A stretch of 64,000 nt of DNA from Flammulina velutipes. Lineage: Eukaryota > Basidiomycota > Agaricomycetes > Agaricales > Physalacriaceae. The translations under genes were made by a program, and so were the position numbers. This document shows, piece after piece, positions 22,035-33,343 of the stretch. The notes beneath the pieces are model-generated. The model worked only from the letters and a program-made list of their open reading frames with translations. It was not told where the DNA came from and did no database searches. The stretch covers positions 2,418,001-2,482,000 of the forward strand of contig CM022372.1 in assembly GCA_011800155.1 (NCBI GenBank), given 5' to 3'. How positions within the stretch are numbered: position 1 is the stretch's first letter; every line of letters starts with the position of its first letter.

Positions 22035-22482
22035 ATCTGGAGAGCCTGAGTTCACGGTAGTCAGGAAGACGGATGAATTGATTATTCCCACGCGCATGTA
22101 CCAGCTTTCTTGGTGTTCCAGTAAGGGATATTCGGAACTTCGGTAGCCTCGAGAGATATGTAAGCCGCTCAATAAGCCAGCAGTAAGGAGAGTGAAGGTA
22201 GCATACTGACAAAAATTAATTATCTGACACATGTCTATGTGAAGCGCGCGCACATTACATTCCTTACTGTTTATACATCTGCATAGTACATGTGAATCGT
22301 TTTATTTGACTGTATCTTCCTTATGAATTCAACACCGCAGAGCAGATATCGGTGGCATAACAATCAACCCAAATTCAATATCCAGCGCCACACAACATTA
22401 TCATGTGATCGTGACAGCCACATTTCGAAATCTTGGACGACAACAACGTTTGTACTTATAGTACAAGCACAGAACAATCCGA
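22035..22482. other. Spacer upstream of the BTB gene and downstream of NmrA-like reductase 1
   Basis: AT-rich, no gene seen; it holds the BTB promoter and the NmrA 3' flank. Confidence 0.35.
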
Positions 22483-23593
22483 TTACAATGATATGGTGAT
22501 GGAGGCTGCGATGTCCGCAAAATCGTAATCCGGAATGGGAGGGTTAACATAGAACTTCTCCGCTTCCTCTCGAAGATTGAATGCGGGGACGTCGGGATAG
22601 AGCGCCCTAGCGTCCAACGCGCCCCGAGACAACGCAGCAGCTAGAGTATTATCTCCACGCAAGAACAAGGAATTCTCGTACTGCCCATGTATTTTTTCGA
22701 ACGGGTTCTTGCTCTGCATAGTGCGCTTAACCTCTTCGTCAGAACGCTAAACGGGACATGGTTAGAAACGTAACTTAACAAAGGAATGTACTTGAAAGAG
22801 CATACCCTTGGATAATCGGAGAAATCCTCTCCTGATAGCTCTGCTCCAAGAGCCCAAGTCTCCGACAGGCTGACTTCTGCGTCGTAAATGATGACGGTTT
22901 GGTTGAGGGTTCGCGGGTCGGCGACGATACGGGCCACGAACAGGCCGATGGATTCTATGGTGGAGACTAGCAGCTTCTGTTGACGATCTCCAACGTAATG
23001 TTTTGACGCCAAAGGAGTTTCCGGGGTCGAGTGAGGGTACGGAAAGATCGATGTGAGCCACCATCCGACTTCAACAAAGGTATACGGCAGGCCGAGATCT
23101 TTGATATACTCCCGGACGTCCAGTTTCTGAAGAGATGTCAGCGTCGATAGTGGTCTCGCGAAGGAGAGGCTCACAAAATCATGCATGGCCATGACACCGC
23201 GTGGCGCGGTGGGACCAAAGTCTGAAGGTATGACACGGCCAACGCCGACCTTCTTGGCAGCCTGGAAGAGCGGTTTCTGGTCGACTGTCATGATCAGGAC
23301 CAGGGATATGAGCACATCGACGCCTTGAAGGAAAGCTTCGAGTGACGCTGGCGTATCTGATGCGTCTCCGATGCGAATCTCAGCACCAGCTAATTTAAGC
23401 TCTTGATAGATGGGTTTGTTAACGGATTTCTCGCGAGCCAGGATCGCTACTCGCTATGTACATTATCAGATAAAAAGATTTTAGAGACAGAGAAAGCGCC
23501 TACGAAGTTTCCTTCTTTCAGCAAGCTCCTGGTAATGGCACGACCAGTATTACCGGCGCCACCGACGATGAGTACGAGGGGTTTGTTGGACAT
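22483..23593 (-). CDS. NmrA-like / isoflavone-reductase-like NAD(P)-binding protein 1
   Basis: Atypical short-chain dehydrogenase family (PCBER/NmrA type): a Rossmann fold that binds NADP(H) for a small-molecule reduction, or acts as a redox sensor; the substrate is unknown. The N-terminus MSNKPLVLIVGGAGNTGRAI holds the GGxGxTG nucleotide motif. Then come VAILAREKSVNKPIYQEL, LEAFLQGVDVLISLV, KKVGVGRVIPSDFGP, KLDVREYIKDLGLPYTFVEVGWW, GDRQQKLLVSTIESIGLFVARIVADPRTLNQTVIIYD and DYDFADIAASITISL at the C-terminus. Introns include GTAGGC...CATAG after EGNF and one after MHDF. About 310 residues, normal length. It is one of three copies in the window (42116-43208 and the truncated 61580-61999), and the truncated one is closest to it. 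Confidence 0.85.
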
Positions 23594-24183
23594 GTTGCAA
23601 ATTGAAAACAGAGTTCAGAATAGATCGTCATAGATCGACGTCTCTTTTATCTGATCCTCGAGCGCGTATCACTGTCAGCTGCTGATAAAGCCATATTTCC
23701 CGTCTTGTCCGGGGAATTAGTGTACAGACAGACCGGGAACAATCCAGCCACGCAGCCACTTTCCATCGCGTATACAGTTTCAAAGGATCCATCAAGGAGG
23801 ATAGTTATCTGTTAACAAGTAAGTGATATCCAGAGGTCTTCAAGTGCGCCCGGTGAGAAGTCTGGGGGCTCGCGCATGGTTCATGAGAGGGTTTGTGTTC
23901 ATACTTGTTCAAACAAGATAATTCCCGAGATATTCAGGAATCGTGCCCACTTGTCATTTCACATCCGAGTAGAAGCAACATCGTAGGCGTCTTGGTAGCA
24001 CGAAGAGAAAGACAGATCAAACAAAATTGATCGACCAAAAATGTCACGTGTCATTATGTTTGCGCCACTATCTAATTATGGCTCCAACCAACGTTTTCCA
24101 CCCGAGATCTCCAGGCTACATATAATCTTAGTCTATGGCCACAGTAACAAAATAAAGTAAGGATCTACAAGCCAGACTGTCGA
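23594..24183. other. Promoter region of NmrA-like reductase 1
   Basis: No gene seen. A one-mismatch form of the recurrent word (TGCGCCACT) occurs at 24061. The 3' end of the SDR gene lies at the right edge. Confidence 0.35.
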
Positions 24184-24843
24184 CTACTTCGAGGAGAGTG
24201 CAGGCATCCTTCTCACCCATTGCGGGTGTAATAGCTCTTCGACACAAAAAGCAGCATATCCCACCCTCGCCAATGTAGATCCGACATATCCATCCCCAAC
24301 AAAACCCACAATCACCTCCTTATTTGGTTTGTCGGTCAAGTATGGGACGCGCACAAGCGTCCAGTCGATATCATCCGCAGCTGCTATGACTTTTCCAACC
24401 TCCACTAAGTCCTCGTACGCTGTATTGTAGAACGTCTTGACAAATTTCACGATCAAGAACAGACCGACGGCAAATCTGTCCTCTGGCGCCACGATGGATG
24501 CGGTCCCGAGGGTGATGATGCGCTTTATTCCGTGCTCCCTCATGAGCGCCAGCAGCATCTTGTAGGCACGCGTGAGCGGAAAGTCTGCGGGGTGGACTCC
24601 GTTAGAAGGCGGCCCCAGTGCGGTGAGAATAGCGTCTACGCCGGCCAAAGCGTTGGATAACTTCTCCTTTTCGTCGAGCTCGCCTTGGACGACGGTGATG
24701 GACTTGTTGGTGGAGAGTTCGATGGGGAGTTTAGAGGGGCTGCGAGCGTAGATAACGATGGTGCTTGAGGGGATGACCTCTAGAGCCTCTTTGACGAGAA
24801 GAATGCCCGTGGGGCTGGTTGCGCCGAGGACGAAAAGACGCAT
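24184..24843 (-). CDS. Atypical SDR, NAD(P)-binding protein (intronless)
   Basis: Single-exon gene of about 219 residues with a Rossmann fold: MRLFVLGATSPTGILLVKEAL (GATxxTG motif), ARSPSKLP, LAGVDAILTALGP, REHGIKRIITLGTAS, YEDLVEVGKVIAAADDIDWTLVRVPYLTD and a C-terminal helix ending MPALSSK. This is the NAD(P)-binding fold of YwnB/flavin-reductase-like epimerases; the substrate is not predictable. TTTATATA (TATATAAA on the coding strand) at about 24881-24888 lies about 40 bases upstream, which supports the start at 24843 over an in-frame Met near 24900 that lies beyond it. Confidence 0.8.
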   Translation of the reverse strand: MRLFVLGATSPTGILLVKEALEVIPSSTIVIYARSPSKLPIELSTNKSITVVQGELDEKEKLSNALAGVDAILTALGPPSNGVHPADFPLTRAYKMLLALMREHGIKRIITLGTASIVAPEDRFAVGLFLIVKFVKTFYNTAYEDLVEVGKVIAAADDIDWTLVRVPYLTDKPNKEVIVGFVGDGYVGSTLARVGYAAFCVEELLHPQWVRRMPALSSK

Positions 24844-25226
24844 GGTAAATATGGTATAGCGCCGAGACAGAACAGGAGGGTTTATATAGGATATGTTCAA
24901 GCATCAGCATCTATATGTCACATTTGTCAGTACTCGCAGCCCAACCGCCACTCAAGAGGATGAGCAATGGACGTGACGTAAGAGGATTTTGGGCGCGATC
25001 GTTTTTGGCATATCGCATGGCCCTGGCTTTAGATACAAGTTCAGCGGGAAAAGCGCAAGACGATAGACATAGCTTTAGGCGGGCAGGTTGATATACTGAG
25101 AAGTTAGAATTGCCGAATAGACGAGATTCACCCTCACAGAGGTTGCACACACCTGCATCACCTTTCGATCGATGTTCACCTCTGTATTACCAGCAGGTAA
25201 AAAGAGTCATGCTCATGCAGGTAAAA
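24844..25226. other. Upstream region of the SDR gene
   Basis: Apart from the TATA-like element near 24881 no feature is seen. Confidence 0.35.
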
Positions 25227-25330
25227 TGATGAGAGTGGGATTCGAACCCACGCCCTTGCGGACCAGATTACAAGCCAGGAATAATGGCGGGTCCTTAGTC
25301 TGGCGCCTTAGACCGCTCGGCCATCTCACC
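25227..25330 (-). tRNA. tRNA-Leu(AAG) with 24-nt intron, variant copy
   Basis: Minus-strand acceptor GGTGAGA pairs with TCTCATC, followed by a type II D-arm, anticodon stem CCAGA/TCTGG, loop CT-AAG-G then an intron of about 24 nt and A, and T-arm GTGGG-TTCGAAT-CCCAC. It differs from the other four AAG genes by changes in the intron (CCATTATT for CCAGTATT) and variable arm (CCGCAAGG for CCGAAAGG). TGTGGCGCA (minus orientation, 25340-25348) ends 10 bases upstream of its 5' end. A TTTT run follows on the minus strand. Confidence 0.93.
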
Positions 25331-25471
25331 ATAAAACTTTGCGCCACACTTGGATCTCCAATCATGTCCTGGGACCGCTTGTAATCTTCAATTCCCATTG
25401 CCATCATTTTTCCCTGTCATATAGCAAGAATTGCATTATCCAGTACTCGTAGAACAGTCTGTTGTACTTAG

Positions 25472-27578
25472 CTAATCGATATCCATATCATGAACTTCCT
25501 CTTCCTCTTCTTCGGTTCCCGCAGCCTCCAACTCTTCATCATCGTCTTTGTACTTCCGTATGACAAAAGGGTTCCCGTGGCCCTCTTGCAGGAGAACACT
25601 AGACCGTTGAATTAGGCTAGAATGGGGGAAAGAGCAAAGGAACCTCACTGATCGAATAGCGAAATGGCTTGAGCATCCGAACTGCTCGTGCTTCCATCGA
25701 GCAACGCCTCCCAATTTCGATCTCCGAGCGGACGTACATCTTTAGGTGTGCGTAGGAGAGGTTTATCGGAGAAGGGGACATGCTCTCTAGCGGAGTGTAG
25801 GAAGACGTGCTGCTCGATGCCAGATATTAAGACAAGAGGAAAGTAGGGGTGCACAAGAGTCGTGTTTGTGATAGAGTTGTGTCCTATCGAGATGTTACCA
25901 ATGAGGCAATGTCGTGAGTGAGACTAACCTGTTAGGCGATCCAGTGGGGTATCCAATGGGACGGGTACGTATCGATCTGAACGTAATCTCTGAGCGTAGC
26001 CTAGAGAAGTAGGTTATCGAGGTATGCGCAGGAGAAGAGATACACACCTATTGACTGGGCATATGCATCCATAGTTCCCCAGTCACTCCAGGGTACCACT
26101 TGTCTTCGACGTCGCAGTTCCTCCAGCGGTGGTATCTTCCATATGTACGCGCAGAAATCATCCGATCCCGCGGAATAGAAATCAACATTATCTTGGCCAA
26201 GTGCACCAATGGAACCGTGCTGAAAAGTAAGATGAGGTTCATTCCACGAGAACAGCATGCAGTTCTGACCTTGATCGTACATGAGTTGGAGTATGACCTT
26301 TGATCGGATGGTATTGGAGAGCCATCGGGAAGAGTGCGCGCAGAGAAAACTGCTAGGGGTTCCGGATCCATGAGTGCGTACAGAGTGGGTAGATGATTCT
26401 GATAACGTTTTCAACAATCGAAGAATGTCGCCAATTCCGAGCACCCAACCATTAATGTGACCACCAACTTTGTCCCTACTACTTTGAGCGCTAGAAATAC
26501 GGAGGTAAGAAAAAAGTGCTTACCTTCGGCATCGAACGCGACACTGCTCGGCTCAGGATTACTTCGATATCTTAGTGAGCCTTTGGAGATTTTGGTATTG
26601 TATTCGTGGACGATTCCCGATTTTGTTCTGTGGCTCACTGGGCCGAACGCCATCCGCCTGTCGCGTAGATGAACATTGCCCCGCTCCTCTGACGTTACGA
26701 AGATGTGTTCGAGAGTCGGATGCCACTGCACGTCGGTGGCTTCGCAGTCCGTTTGGATGGTGTCTTGGGCGCGTGGATGTGAGTTCCCCCATATTCGCTG
26801 GTCGTGGATGATGATACGCCCATCGTCGCTGTCAGGGCTTCAATGAAAGGAGAATGAAATGTAGGTAAGCAACACACCCAGCGCTGAGGAAAACCTCTTC
26901 CTCTACCGGATGGCATGCTACGCTTCGTACGATTTCCTGCGCATACGTTGAAATGGTTGTTGGAATTTTGCGGCAAGACTGACCTCGAGTCTTAAGCTAT
27001 CTCGTGGTAGACCAACGTCTGGTGCATCGAGGCGCGATATGTCATATTTATGTATTGTGTTGTCCAAACCGCCGCTGTGTACGCTTGCCGTTAGCTTCAG
27101 GAATGTCGGACGAATGGCTGCCTACTCACGCAAGGAGAAATCTATTCGTTGCTGAGAACGCGACAGTAAATATGTTTCCCTACACTCATTCGGTAAAACG
27201 TCGAGTGGATATGCTGCGCGACTGACTGACATGAGGTCCAGTGCATGTATATGCTGGCGAGACGATATTCTCCTGCTCAAAATCCCAGACATGAATCTTC
27301 AAATCTACGTGATTTGGATGAGATTCAATGCAGATATAGCCGGCAGCAAGCACGCACCGTCGCCGCCTGTAGCTAAATAACGCGCGCCCTGCGATGAGAA
27401 TGCCATGGCGTTGACGCATGATTCGTGTGCTGTCAACTTGCTGCATCTGCTTGTCATCGAGCAGCTCGTTCCGTTGGCTGGCTGCATACCATGAATACGG
27501 AAATCCATCGTCGAAGAGGCCTTTCGACATTTGTTCTCGAGAAAGCGACGGTTCAATGACATGTCGTCTGCGATGCAT
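25472..27578 (-). CDS. WD40-repeat protein, DCAF5-like
   Basis: Probably a substrate receptor for a CUL4-DDB1 ubiquitin ligase, by resemblance to DCAF5. The start MHRRRHVIEPSLSREQM is followed by a first repeat (HESCVNAMAFSSQGARYLATGGDG), DLKIHVWDFEQ, GLDNTIHKYDI, FLSAGDDGRIIIHDQR, ATDVQWHPTLEHIFVTSEERGNVHLRDRR and SNPEPSSVAFDAEG. Next is SYSNSCTIK, then YSAGSDDFCAYIWKIPPLEEL, the segment most like DCAF5 (NSCTMK...SGSDDFNLYMW), then HNSITNTTLVHPYFPLVLISGIEQHVFLHSA. The C-terminus is a polyacidic tail (AAGTEEEEEEVHDMDID). There are many introns. An upstream in-frame Met adds non-homologous sequence that runs into the neighbouring tRNA promoter region, so 27578 is preferred. Confidence 0.78.
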
Positions 27579-27679
27579 GATGGTGGTAGGTGGCAAGATA
27601 GATCGGACTGAATCCGGAATCAACAAGTAAAGGCGGCCCACCATGTGACCCGAGGGTACAGCTCTCCGCCAGACCATAT

Positions 27680-27783
27680 GGTGAGATGGCCGAGCGGTCT
27701 AAGGCGCCAGACTAAGGACCCGCCAGTATTCCTGGCTTGTAATCTGGTCCGAAAGGGCGTGGGTTCGAATCCCACTCTCATCA
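27680..27783 (+). tRNA. tRNA-Leu(AAG) with 24-nt intron
   Basis: Acceptor GGTGAGA/TCTCATC, long variable arm, anticodon stem CCAGA/TCTGG, anticodon AAG, intron with a GCCAG...CTGGC hairpin, and T-arm GTGGG-TTCGAAT-CCCAC. A TTTTTT run about ten bases downstream fits Pol III termination. It is the same sequence as the genes at 30838, 39465 and 43769. Confidence 0.95.
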
Positions 27784-28299
27784 GGTTGTTCTTTTTTGCG
27801 GATCTTTGTGATAACCGAGCCAGTTCGGATCCTATCCTCCTTGTTCTCTTCCATCGTGGATTTGAAAGTTATTTGACCAAGAGTGGGTGGCGCGCATCCT
27901 TCGCTATGAGTGTCGATTCTTTCGTACAGATATCGTTGACCTGAGCGATAGCCCAGCTCATTGCCTTTGGATTCTTGGACGGAGGTGGGCCTTTTGGTCA
28001 TTACACACGCCCATCTCTCACTTATTTTTGCCAGATGTTTCTCCGAGTGTCAAATATATCGTCAAAAAGATTAGGTGGTAAATCCCTTCATTTTCCTCTT
28101 TGCACGTTACTCACACCTGTTTTCAGCCATGCATAATCGACAGTTTTAAACGGAAGTACCCCTTCCCCATCCCCCACCTGCAACCAATTTCTTCAAAATC
28201 CTCATCAAGACTGCAGTCTCGAACACGTCGTTCAACGACGTCTGGGACGATACCGTAGCTCCTCGCGTCGATCAAGACCCACGACCTCCAATACTCCGC

Positions 28300-28680
28300 G
28301 CTCACGATGGCTCACTCTTCGACTGAAGAGGACGAAACTCTCGGCCCCATTGCTGTGTGCATCGCCGTTCGTCCCAACACCAATGCCACGCTGATGTCCT
28401 GATCACCAATGCTGTCGTCGAGTGGTACGAGGCGTCGCTCGCCAGGCTGGTCGACATGCCTCCGAGGACATCACCAAGTTCGGCCTCAACACCGGCAGTC
28501 TGACGACGCGTAGGGAAGACTCATGCTGACTGGCAAGATACCGACGGCCAGAGGTTCGGTGTTGTCGACTGGGCTCCCAAGATCTCCATCCCTGTCGACG
28601 ACTGCCACTTCAATCGCGACATCTACTGTATCACTCATAGCCACTGCTATGCCCGGCTTGCAAATCTGAGCGGTCGTGAG
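28300..28680 (+). pseudogene. Decayed coding fragment upstream of kexin-like protease 1
   Basis: Short frames such as NAVVEWYEASLARLVDMPP and RFGVVDWAPKISIPVDDCHF look like coding sequence broken by stops and shifts; the family is not recognised. Part of it (about 28400-28475) is homologous to 38850-38925 on the minus strand, upstream of kexin-like protease 2, so the relic was present before or during the duplication of the protease locus. Confidence 0.4.
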
Positions 28681-28689
28681 TGAATTATA

Positions 28690-30771
28690 CCGGTTACAAA
28701 AGAGCTTCCGTGCGCTAGCGAGCATCACTATGACGATCCAGAAATTGGTATATACTGTCCTCCATCTCCGAAAATCAACTAACTTCCTCCAAAGACATGT
28801 TGTCACCCCACGACCGTTCCTTGTTGAGATTAGACGTATTAAAGGACATCCAAAAAATGGACATTCTCCTCTTTTCACCGAAATGAGGTTTATTGCCCCT
28901 ACTTTGCTTCTTGCTTCGTTCGTTTCTGCTGTGCCACATCCCCCCTTTGGAACTCCATTTGCGAAACGTGCACCAGTCGACTATCGTCCAGCTGCCGTAG
29001 CGAAACGTCTGGGTATCCAAGATCCCTTCTTCGTCGAACAATGGTCTCTTCACTCTTTGAACGTTCCTCGCGTCTGGGAGGAGTTAAAATTCACCGGCAA
29101 AGGGGTCCTCGTCGCCGTCGTCGACGATGGGCTGATGTATAGGCACCAGGATCTCCGAAATAACTTTGTATGTATATTCATTGTTCTCAATCTCTGTTCC
29201 CAACCCCGAGTAGGATGAAAAGCATTCCTTCGACTTTCTCGCCAACAGCTATGAACTACCTTCGCGGGATTCAAATAGTAGCCACGGAACGGCATGCGCT
29301 GGTATCATTGCAGCCAAGAAAAATAACATCTGTGGGGTCGGTATTGCGTACAACTCACGCATTGCAGGTATACGTATCAAGGAAAAGCATAGGGGTATTG
29401 CTGATGTTGTCGAGGCAAATGCCCTGGCACACAGCTTCGAAGATATTGACATCTATAGCTGTAGCTATGGAGGAGCAGACGCCACCAGTCTCAGTGGACC
29501 AAACTACGGTGGCCGTCTGGCACTGTTGAATGGTGTCAACTATGGGAGAGTAGTCTGGGAGAATGGGAATAAGAGGGCACTGGGAAGTGTATACGTATCT
29601 TCAGCCGGAAACACGGGTGACTTGGGGGACAATTGTAACTATAATAGTTGGGCTACTAGGTGAGCTCGAGGGTCTTCCATTTTCGCTATATTCTGATTAG
29701 CTGTTCGCAGCATATATACTATCACCATCGGCGCGGTGGGTAGAGGGGAAGCATATGCATCGTATTCTAATCCCTGTACGGCTGTCATGGCGGTCACGTA
29801 CAGCTCAACCACTAAACGTGACGACATTGTAAGTCAATCTCTGAACTTGCAAGTTGCAACAGAGACTATTGTTCTTATTGCATTTTAGTTTGGGCTCGGC
29901 ACTAGACACAGCGATTCATGCGACACCAACTTTGGCCAGACGTCCGCTGCAGCCCCAGCTGCTTCCGGTATATTCGCGCTTGCATTGGAAGCCAACCCGA
30001 GGCTTACGTGGCGCGATATCCAACATCTCATTGTCCAAACTGCCAAGTCTACGGAGGGATACAACGAATACACTGGTTTCGGTGTGCTCGATGCGTATGA
30101 TTTTGTCCTGGCCGCAAAGACCTGGCAGCCCGTTCGTCAGCAGAGATGGATAGAAACCCACGCTTATCAGTTCGGCGGAGGGATTTTCTCTGATGGTAGG
30201 GTGTATGGTGGGACACCTCTGAGCAAAGAGGGGGTGTGGCATGCTGTTGAGATCACCCAAGATAGGGTGAATGAAAATTCCTTTGATATGCTTGAGCATG
30301 TACAGGTGAAGGTATGGGTGTACGCAGAGAGACGGGGTGATATAGAGGTCACACTCACGAGTCCGTCGAACGTTGTCAGCGCGTTGGGAGTGCGACGTCC
30401 AGATGATCATAATCAGGATGGACTATTGGGATGGACCTTTATGTCGGTAAAACACTGGTGCGTGTTTATCCTTTGTAGCGATGTGCGTCCACTGATTCAT
30501 TCGCAGGGGAGAGAGCCCTGTGGGAACGTGGTGGTTGAAGATAAATGATCAGTTCGACGGGCACGCTTCATACGCCACTGGTAGGCTTCTTGGGTTCAAC
30601 ATGATGTTTTGGGGCAGTGCATCGGACGACGAAGTCGGCAACTTGTACACGATGCCAGAAGTTGAAGATAATACATTTCCTCCACTTGGTGGACGACATA
30701 CTATCTCTGTTGAAGAAGAGGCTCAAGGAATTGGGAGTCTTCACTCTGGGTATGGACAAACTTGGACGTAG
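28690..30771. repeat. Left arm of the inverted duplication (protease locus)
   Basis: The whole protease gene with about 190 bases of upstream sequence (GGACAGT/ACTGTCC and GAAAATCAACTAACTTCCTCCAAAGACATGTTGT-type blocks) matches the minus strand of 36648-38790. The arms face each other tail to tail across a spacer of about 5.9 kb that holds the NPP, Sos7 and CE3 genes. A further short match lies outside (28400-28475 with 38850-38925). Confidence 0.75.
28883..30771 (+). CDS. Secreted kexin-like serine protease 1 (S8 plus P domain)
   Basis: Subtilase of the kexin/proprotein-convertase type, which cleaves peptide bonds, typically after basic residues. Signal peptide MRFIAPTLLLASFVSAVP; a short prosegment with KR (PFAKRAPVDY); catalytic Asp in GVLVAVVDDG, His in HGTACAGIIAA, oxyanion Asn in SSAGNTGDLGDN, nucleophile Ser in GQTSAAAPAASGIFAL. 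The P (homo B) domain follows: GVWHAVEITQ, VQVKVWVYAERRGDIEVTLTSPS, WTFMSVKHWGESPVGTWWLKIND. Introns follow RNNF, SWAT and the ISI-like segment near 29829, plus one after KHW; all keep frame. The C-terminus is a Gly/His-rich tail (LHSGYGQTWT). No transmembrane segment is seen, unlike Golgi Kex2, so secretion is likely. tRNA-Leu genes flank it. It is the inverted paralogue of 36648-38598. Confidence 0.87.
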
Positions 30772-30837
30772 ATACGTAGACAACAGTTCCAAAATGACGC
30801 CGTTATTCAAGGTCACGCATGGGAATCTCTTCCCACT

Positions 30838-30941
30838 GGTGAGATGGCCGAGCGGTCTAAGGCGCCAGACTAAGGACCCGCCAGTATTCCTGGCTTGTAA
30901 TCTGGTCCGAAAGGGCGTGGGTTCGAATCCCACTCTCATCA
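30838..30941 (+). tRNA. tRNA-Leu(AAG) with 24-nt intron
   Basis: Same structure and sequence as 27680-27783 (acceptor GGTGAGA/TCTCATC, anticodon AAG, type II arm, intron hairpin). It starts 67 bases after the stop codon of kexin-like protease 1; TTTTT occurs about 20 bases downstream. Confidence 0.95.
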
Positions 30942-31189
30942 GATTCCTCGACAGCATTTGTTTTTGAGAGTCAAGAGGCCGTTTGTTTCAACATGTGGAA
31001 TACACATTACACAGGCTACCGCTTGCTTTCCTCCCGGGCAATTTCAATTTGCCTCATACCTAACTGTATTTCCGAGAGAATTCATCCTCCAGGTAGAAAG
31101 CTCAAGTCGACTGACCCATTGAATATGATCATCCAAGTAAGATAATATAAATACTATACACACAACCAAAACTCTAGATCCCCCCCTCC

Positions 31190-33111
31190 TCAAAAATACT
31201 GGTCCCAAAACCCAACCGTCCCATTCGTCTTCGCCGCCACATGCTCAATCCCCAACAACCTCATAACCAAATTATAAATCTCCACATTCGCAAACCGCTT
31301 CATCACATATGCGTCACCCGACGTCGAATGCCACCCCTCGTCCTTGGACACCCGCGCCGAGAGACTCCTCCCCTGATGCAGCGTCTTCACCACAGCAGTA
31401 AACGGCCCATGCGCCACGAACATCGCATGCATCGACAACTCGTCATTATCATACCCATGATTCTATCCCCAACCCATCAGCACACCACCCAACCAAACCA
31501 AGAACACAAAAAAAAAAAAACTCACCCCCTTGGTCATCCCCACATTCCCCTCCTTTCTCGTCGTCAGCGCATACCCAATCTTGGGCACGACATAAATCGG
31601 CGCAATTCTCTCATTATTCACGAAATGGTACCGCTCGGGCATCGTCTCGTGCGTGTACACGTCGAACGCCTCTGGACGCGCATCAGACGCCTCCAATAGC
31701 AAGTTCAGGTAATGTGTCTGGTTCGCCTCGGAGGCGAATCGCAAACCCATGGACGGCCATCCATCCTCGTGGGCGATCGACTCGAGCCCGTCCGTCCCAA
31801 TGATATCGTCCATATATATCATCTCTGGGTGGCTCGTATCCGTCATACCATGGTCGCTCACGAAGACGATGTCGACAATGTCGTCCAGATTCCGCTCAAC
31901 GAGGGCAGTATGTAAGTTCTTTGCGAACTTGTCGACTTCTAAGAGGGTAGCCTATAATACGCCGTCAGACGTGAAAACAACTTGAGAGCTTCGTACGATA
32001 CGTACATTTACGCGCGCAGACATCGGCCCCGTCGCATGGCCGGCCTGGTCTAGAGAAGGTTCGTATCCCATAATAAGCTGTGGACGCTCCTCGAAGGGCA
32101 GATCTATCCAAGCCATGATCTGGTCAAGCTTCTCATCTAGAGGGACCCTATCCCTCCATGGCACGAAATACGTCGGCTCCGCGCCAGAACTCGTCTTTGG
32201 TGGGCCAGGCCACATCAAGTTGGCGGTGATAACACCGGCCTTGCCTGCTGTCTCCCACATCTGTTGAAAGAGTTGAATAAGAGATAGATGTGATAACGGA
32301 GTCAACTTACGGGTTCACCCAGCCACCAGTCTGGGTTCCACGCAGATGCCTCTTGGTTATAGTGGAATTCAGAGTCAGTCTTTGGGTCCCAGAAGTTCTG
32401 GAGGAAAAGGTGAGCGGTGGGACTATCAGATAGGTAGGGACATACATTGCCGACGATGCCATGCGATTCCGCGTGCAGGCCAGTCCTGTAGAAAGTGTTA
32501 TAATGATGCCGGACTGCGAAGGTAAAGCAAGGCATACAACAACGCCCAGTGATTTCTATCGCCGAAGGATGTCAGGACGGAATAGATATCGTCGTATACA
32601 ACTCACGGAAAAGTCAAAGTCTGTATCGTTGATTAGTACATACGTGAAAGCTGGACAACGAAGACATACTGGGAAGATAGGTTTCATAGACTTTGCACGC
32701 AGTCCCTTCTTGCTGATATCCAGTAGATGAGGGGTTAGACCACGGTCAAGATAGTCTGCTCTGGAGCCATCGTTAGCATCGCTATGCAGCAGCATGGCAG
32801 TATGCTACGTACCGAAGTCCGTCTATAGATACAATCAACACCGTCTTTCTAAAGTCATGCGTCCCGTTCGACCGTATCTCGTCGTGATAGGCCTTTGGCG
32901 GTCTAAAGAGCGTCGCAAGCTTGGTTTTGGCGACAACAGCGCCCACCAAGAGCAGGATGAAGGCTACGGCGACGCCAAAGACCTTCGTGTTGGACCATTC
33001 AGCTGGGACGTCCTCCTTGTACTCCTTGTCTTCCTCGCCAGTCAACAGGCCTCGTCGCTCTTCGTAGTGGTCCTCGTCGTCGCCCTTGGGTTCATAGTGA
33101 GGTGGCGCCAT
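31190..33111 (-). CDS. Type II membrane nucleotide pyrophosphatase/phosphodiesterase (NPP family)
   Basis: Alkaline-phosphatase-superfamily ectoenzyme that hydrolyses phosphodiester/pyrophosphate bonds of nucleotides, likely at the cell surface or vacuole. The N-terminus is cytosolic and acidic (MAPPHYEPKGDDEDHYEERRGLL), then one transmembrane helix (VFGVAVAFILLLVGAVVA). The catalytic domain starts at TVLIVSIDGLR (metal Asp), continues with TPHLLDISKKGLRAKSMKPIFP, LTFPNHW (nucleophile Thr), TGLHAESHGIVGN, NFWDPKTDSEF, QLIMGYEPSLDQAGHATGP (metal ligands D/H), VDIVFVSDHGMTDTS (DHGM) and a C-terminal NHGYDNDELSMHAMFVAHGP (NHGY/F, His ligand). There are many short introns. An in-frame Met at 33195 is an alternative start but adds a Pro/Ser-rich stretch; 33111 is the usual style for this family. 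Confidence 0.88.
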
Positions 33112-33343
33112 GCCTCGTCGAGACAGTGATGGTGGTGGTTGCGGTGAGGCAGACGAGAAAGGAAACTGGCAGTGCTTTGCCTCGAGTTCGTTCATTTACA
33201 CAACTTGGTAAACGAAAACGAATTTCCATCAACTTGAACTCATTGAATAGCATTGATGTTGAACACATGGTTAGTAGGCATGTCGTCAACAGAAGGATAC
33301 ATTGTGGTACAACGGGTATATAGCTACATCTATAGTTTACAAG

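Noticed and set aside
24844..24900. N-terminal extension of the SDR gene
   Set aside because: The added part spans the TATA-like element and precedes the Rossmann motif by too much.
33112..33195. N-terminal extension of the NPP protein
   Set aside because: Adds a Pro/Ser-rich stretch not expected for the family; kept only as an alternative start.
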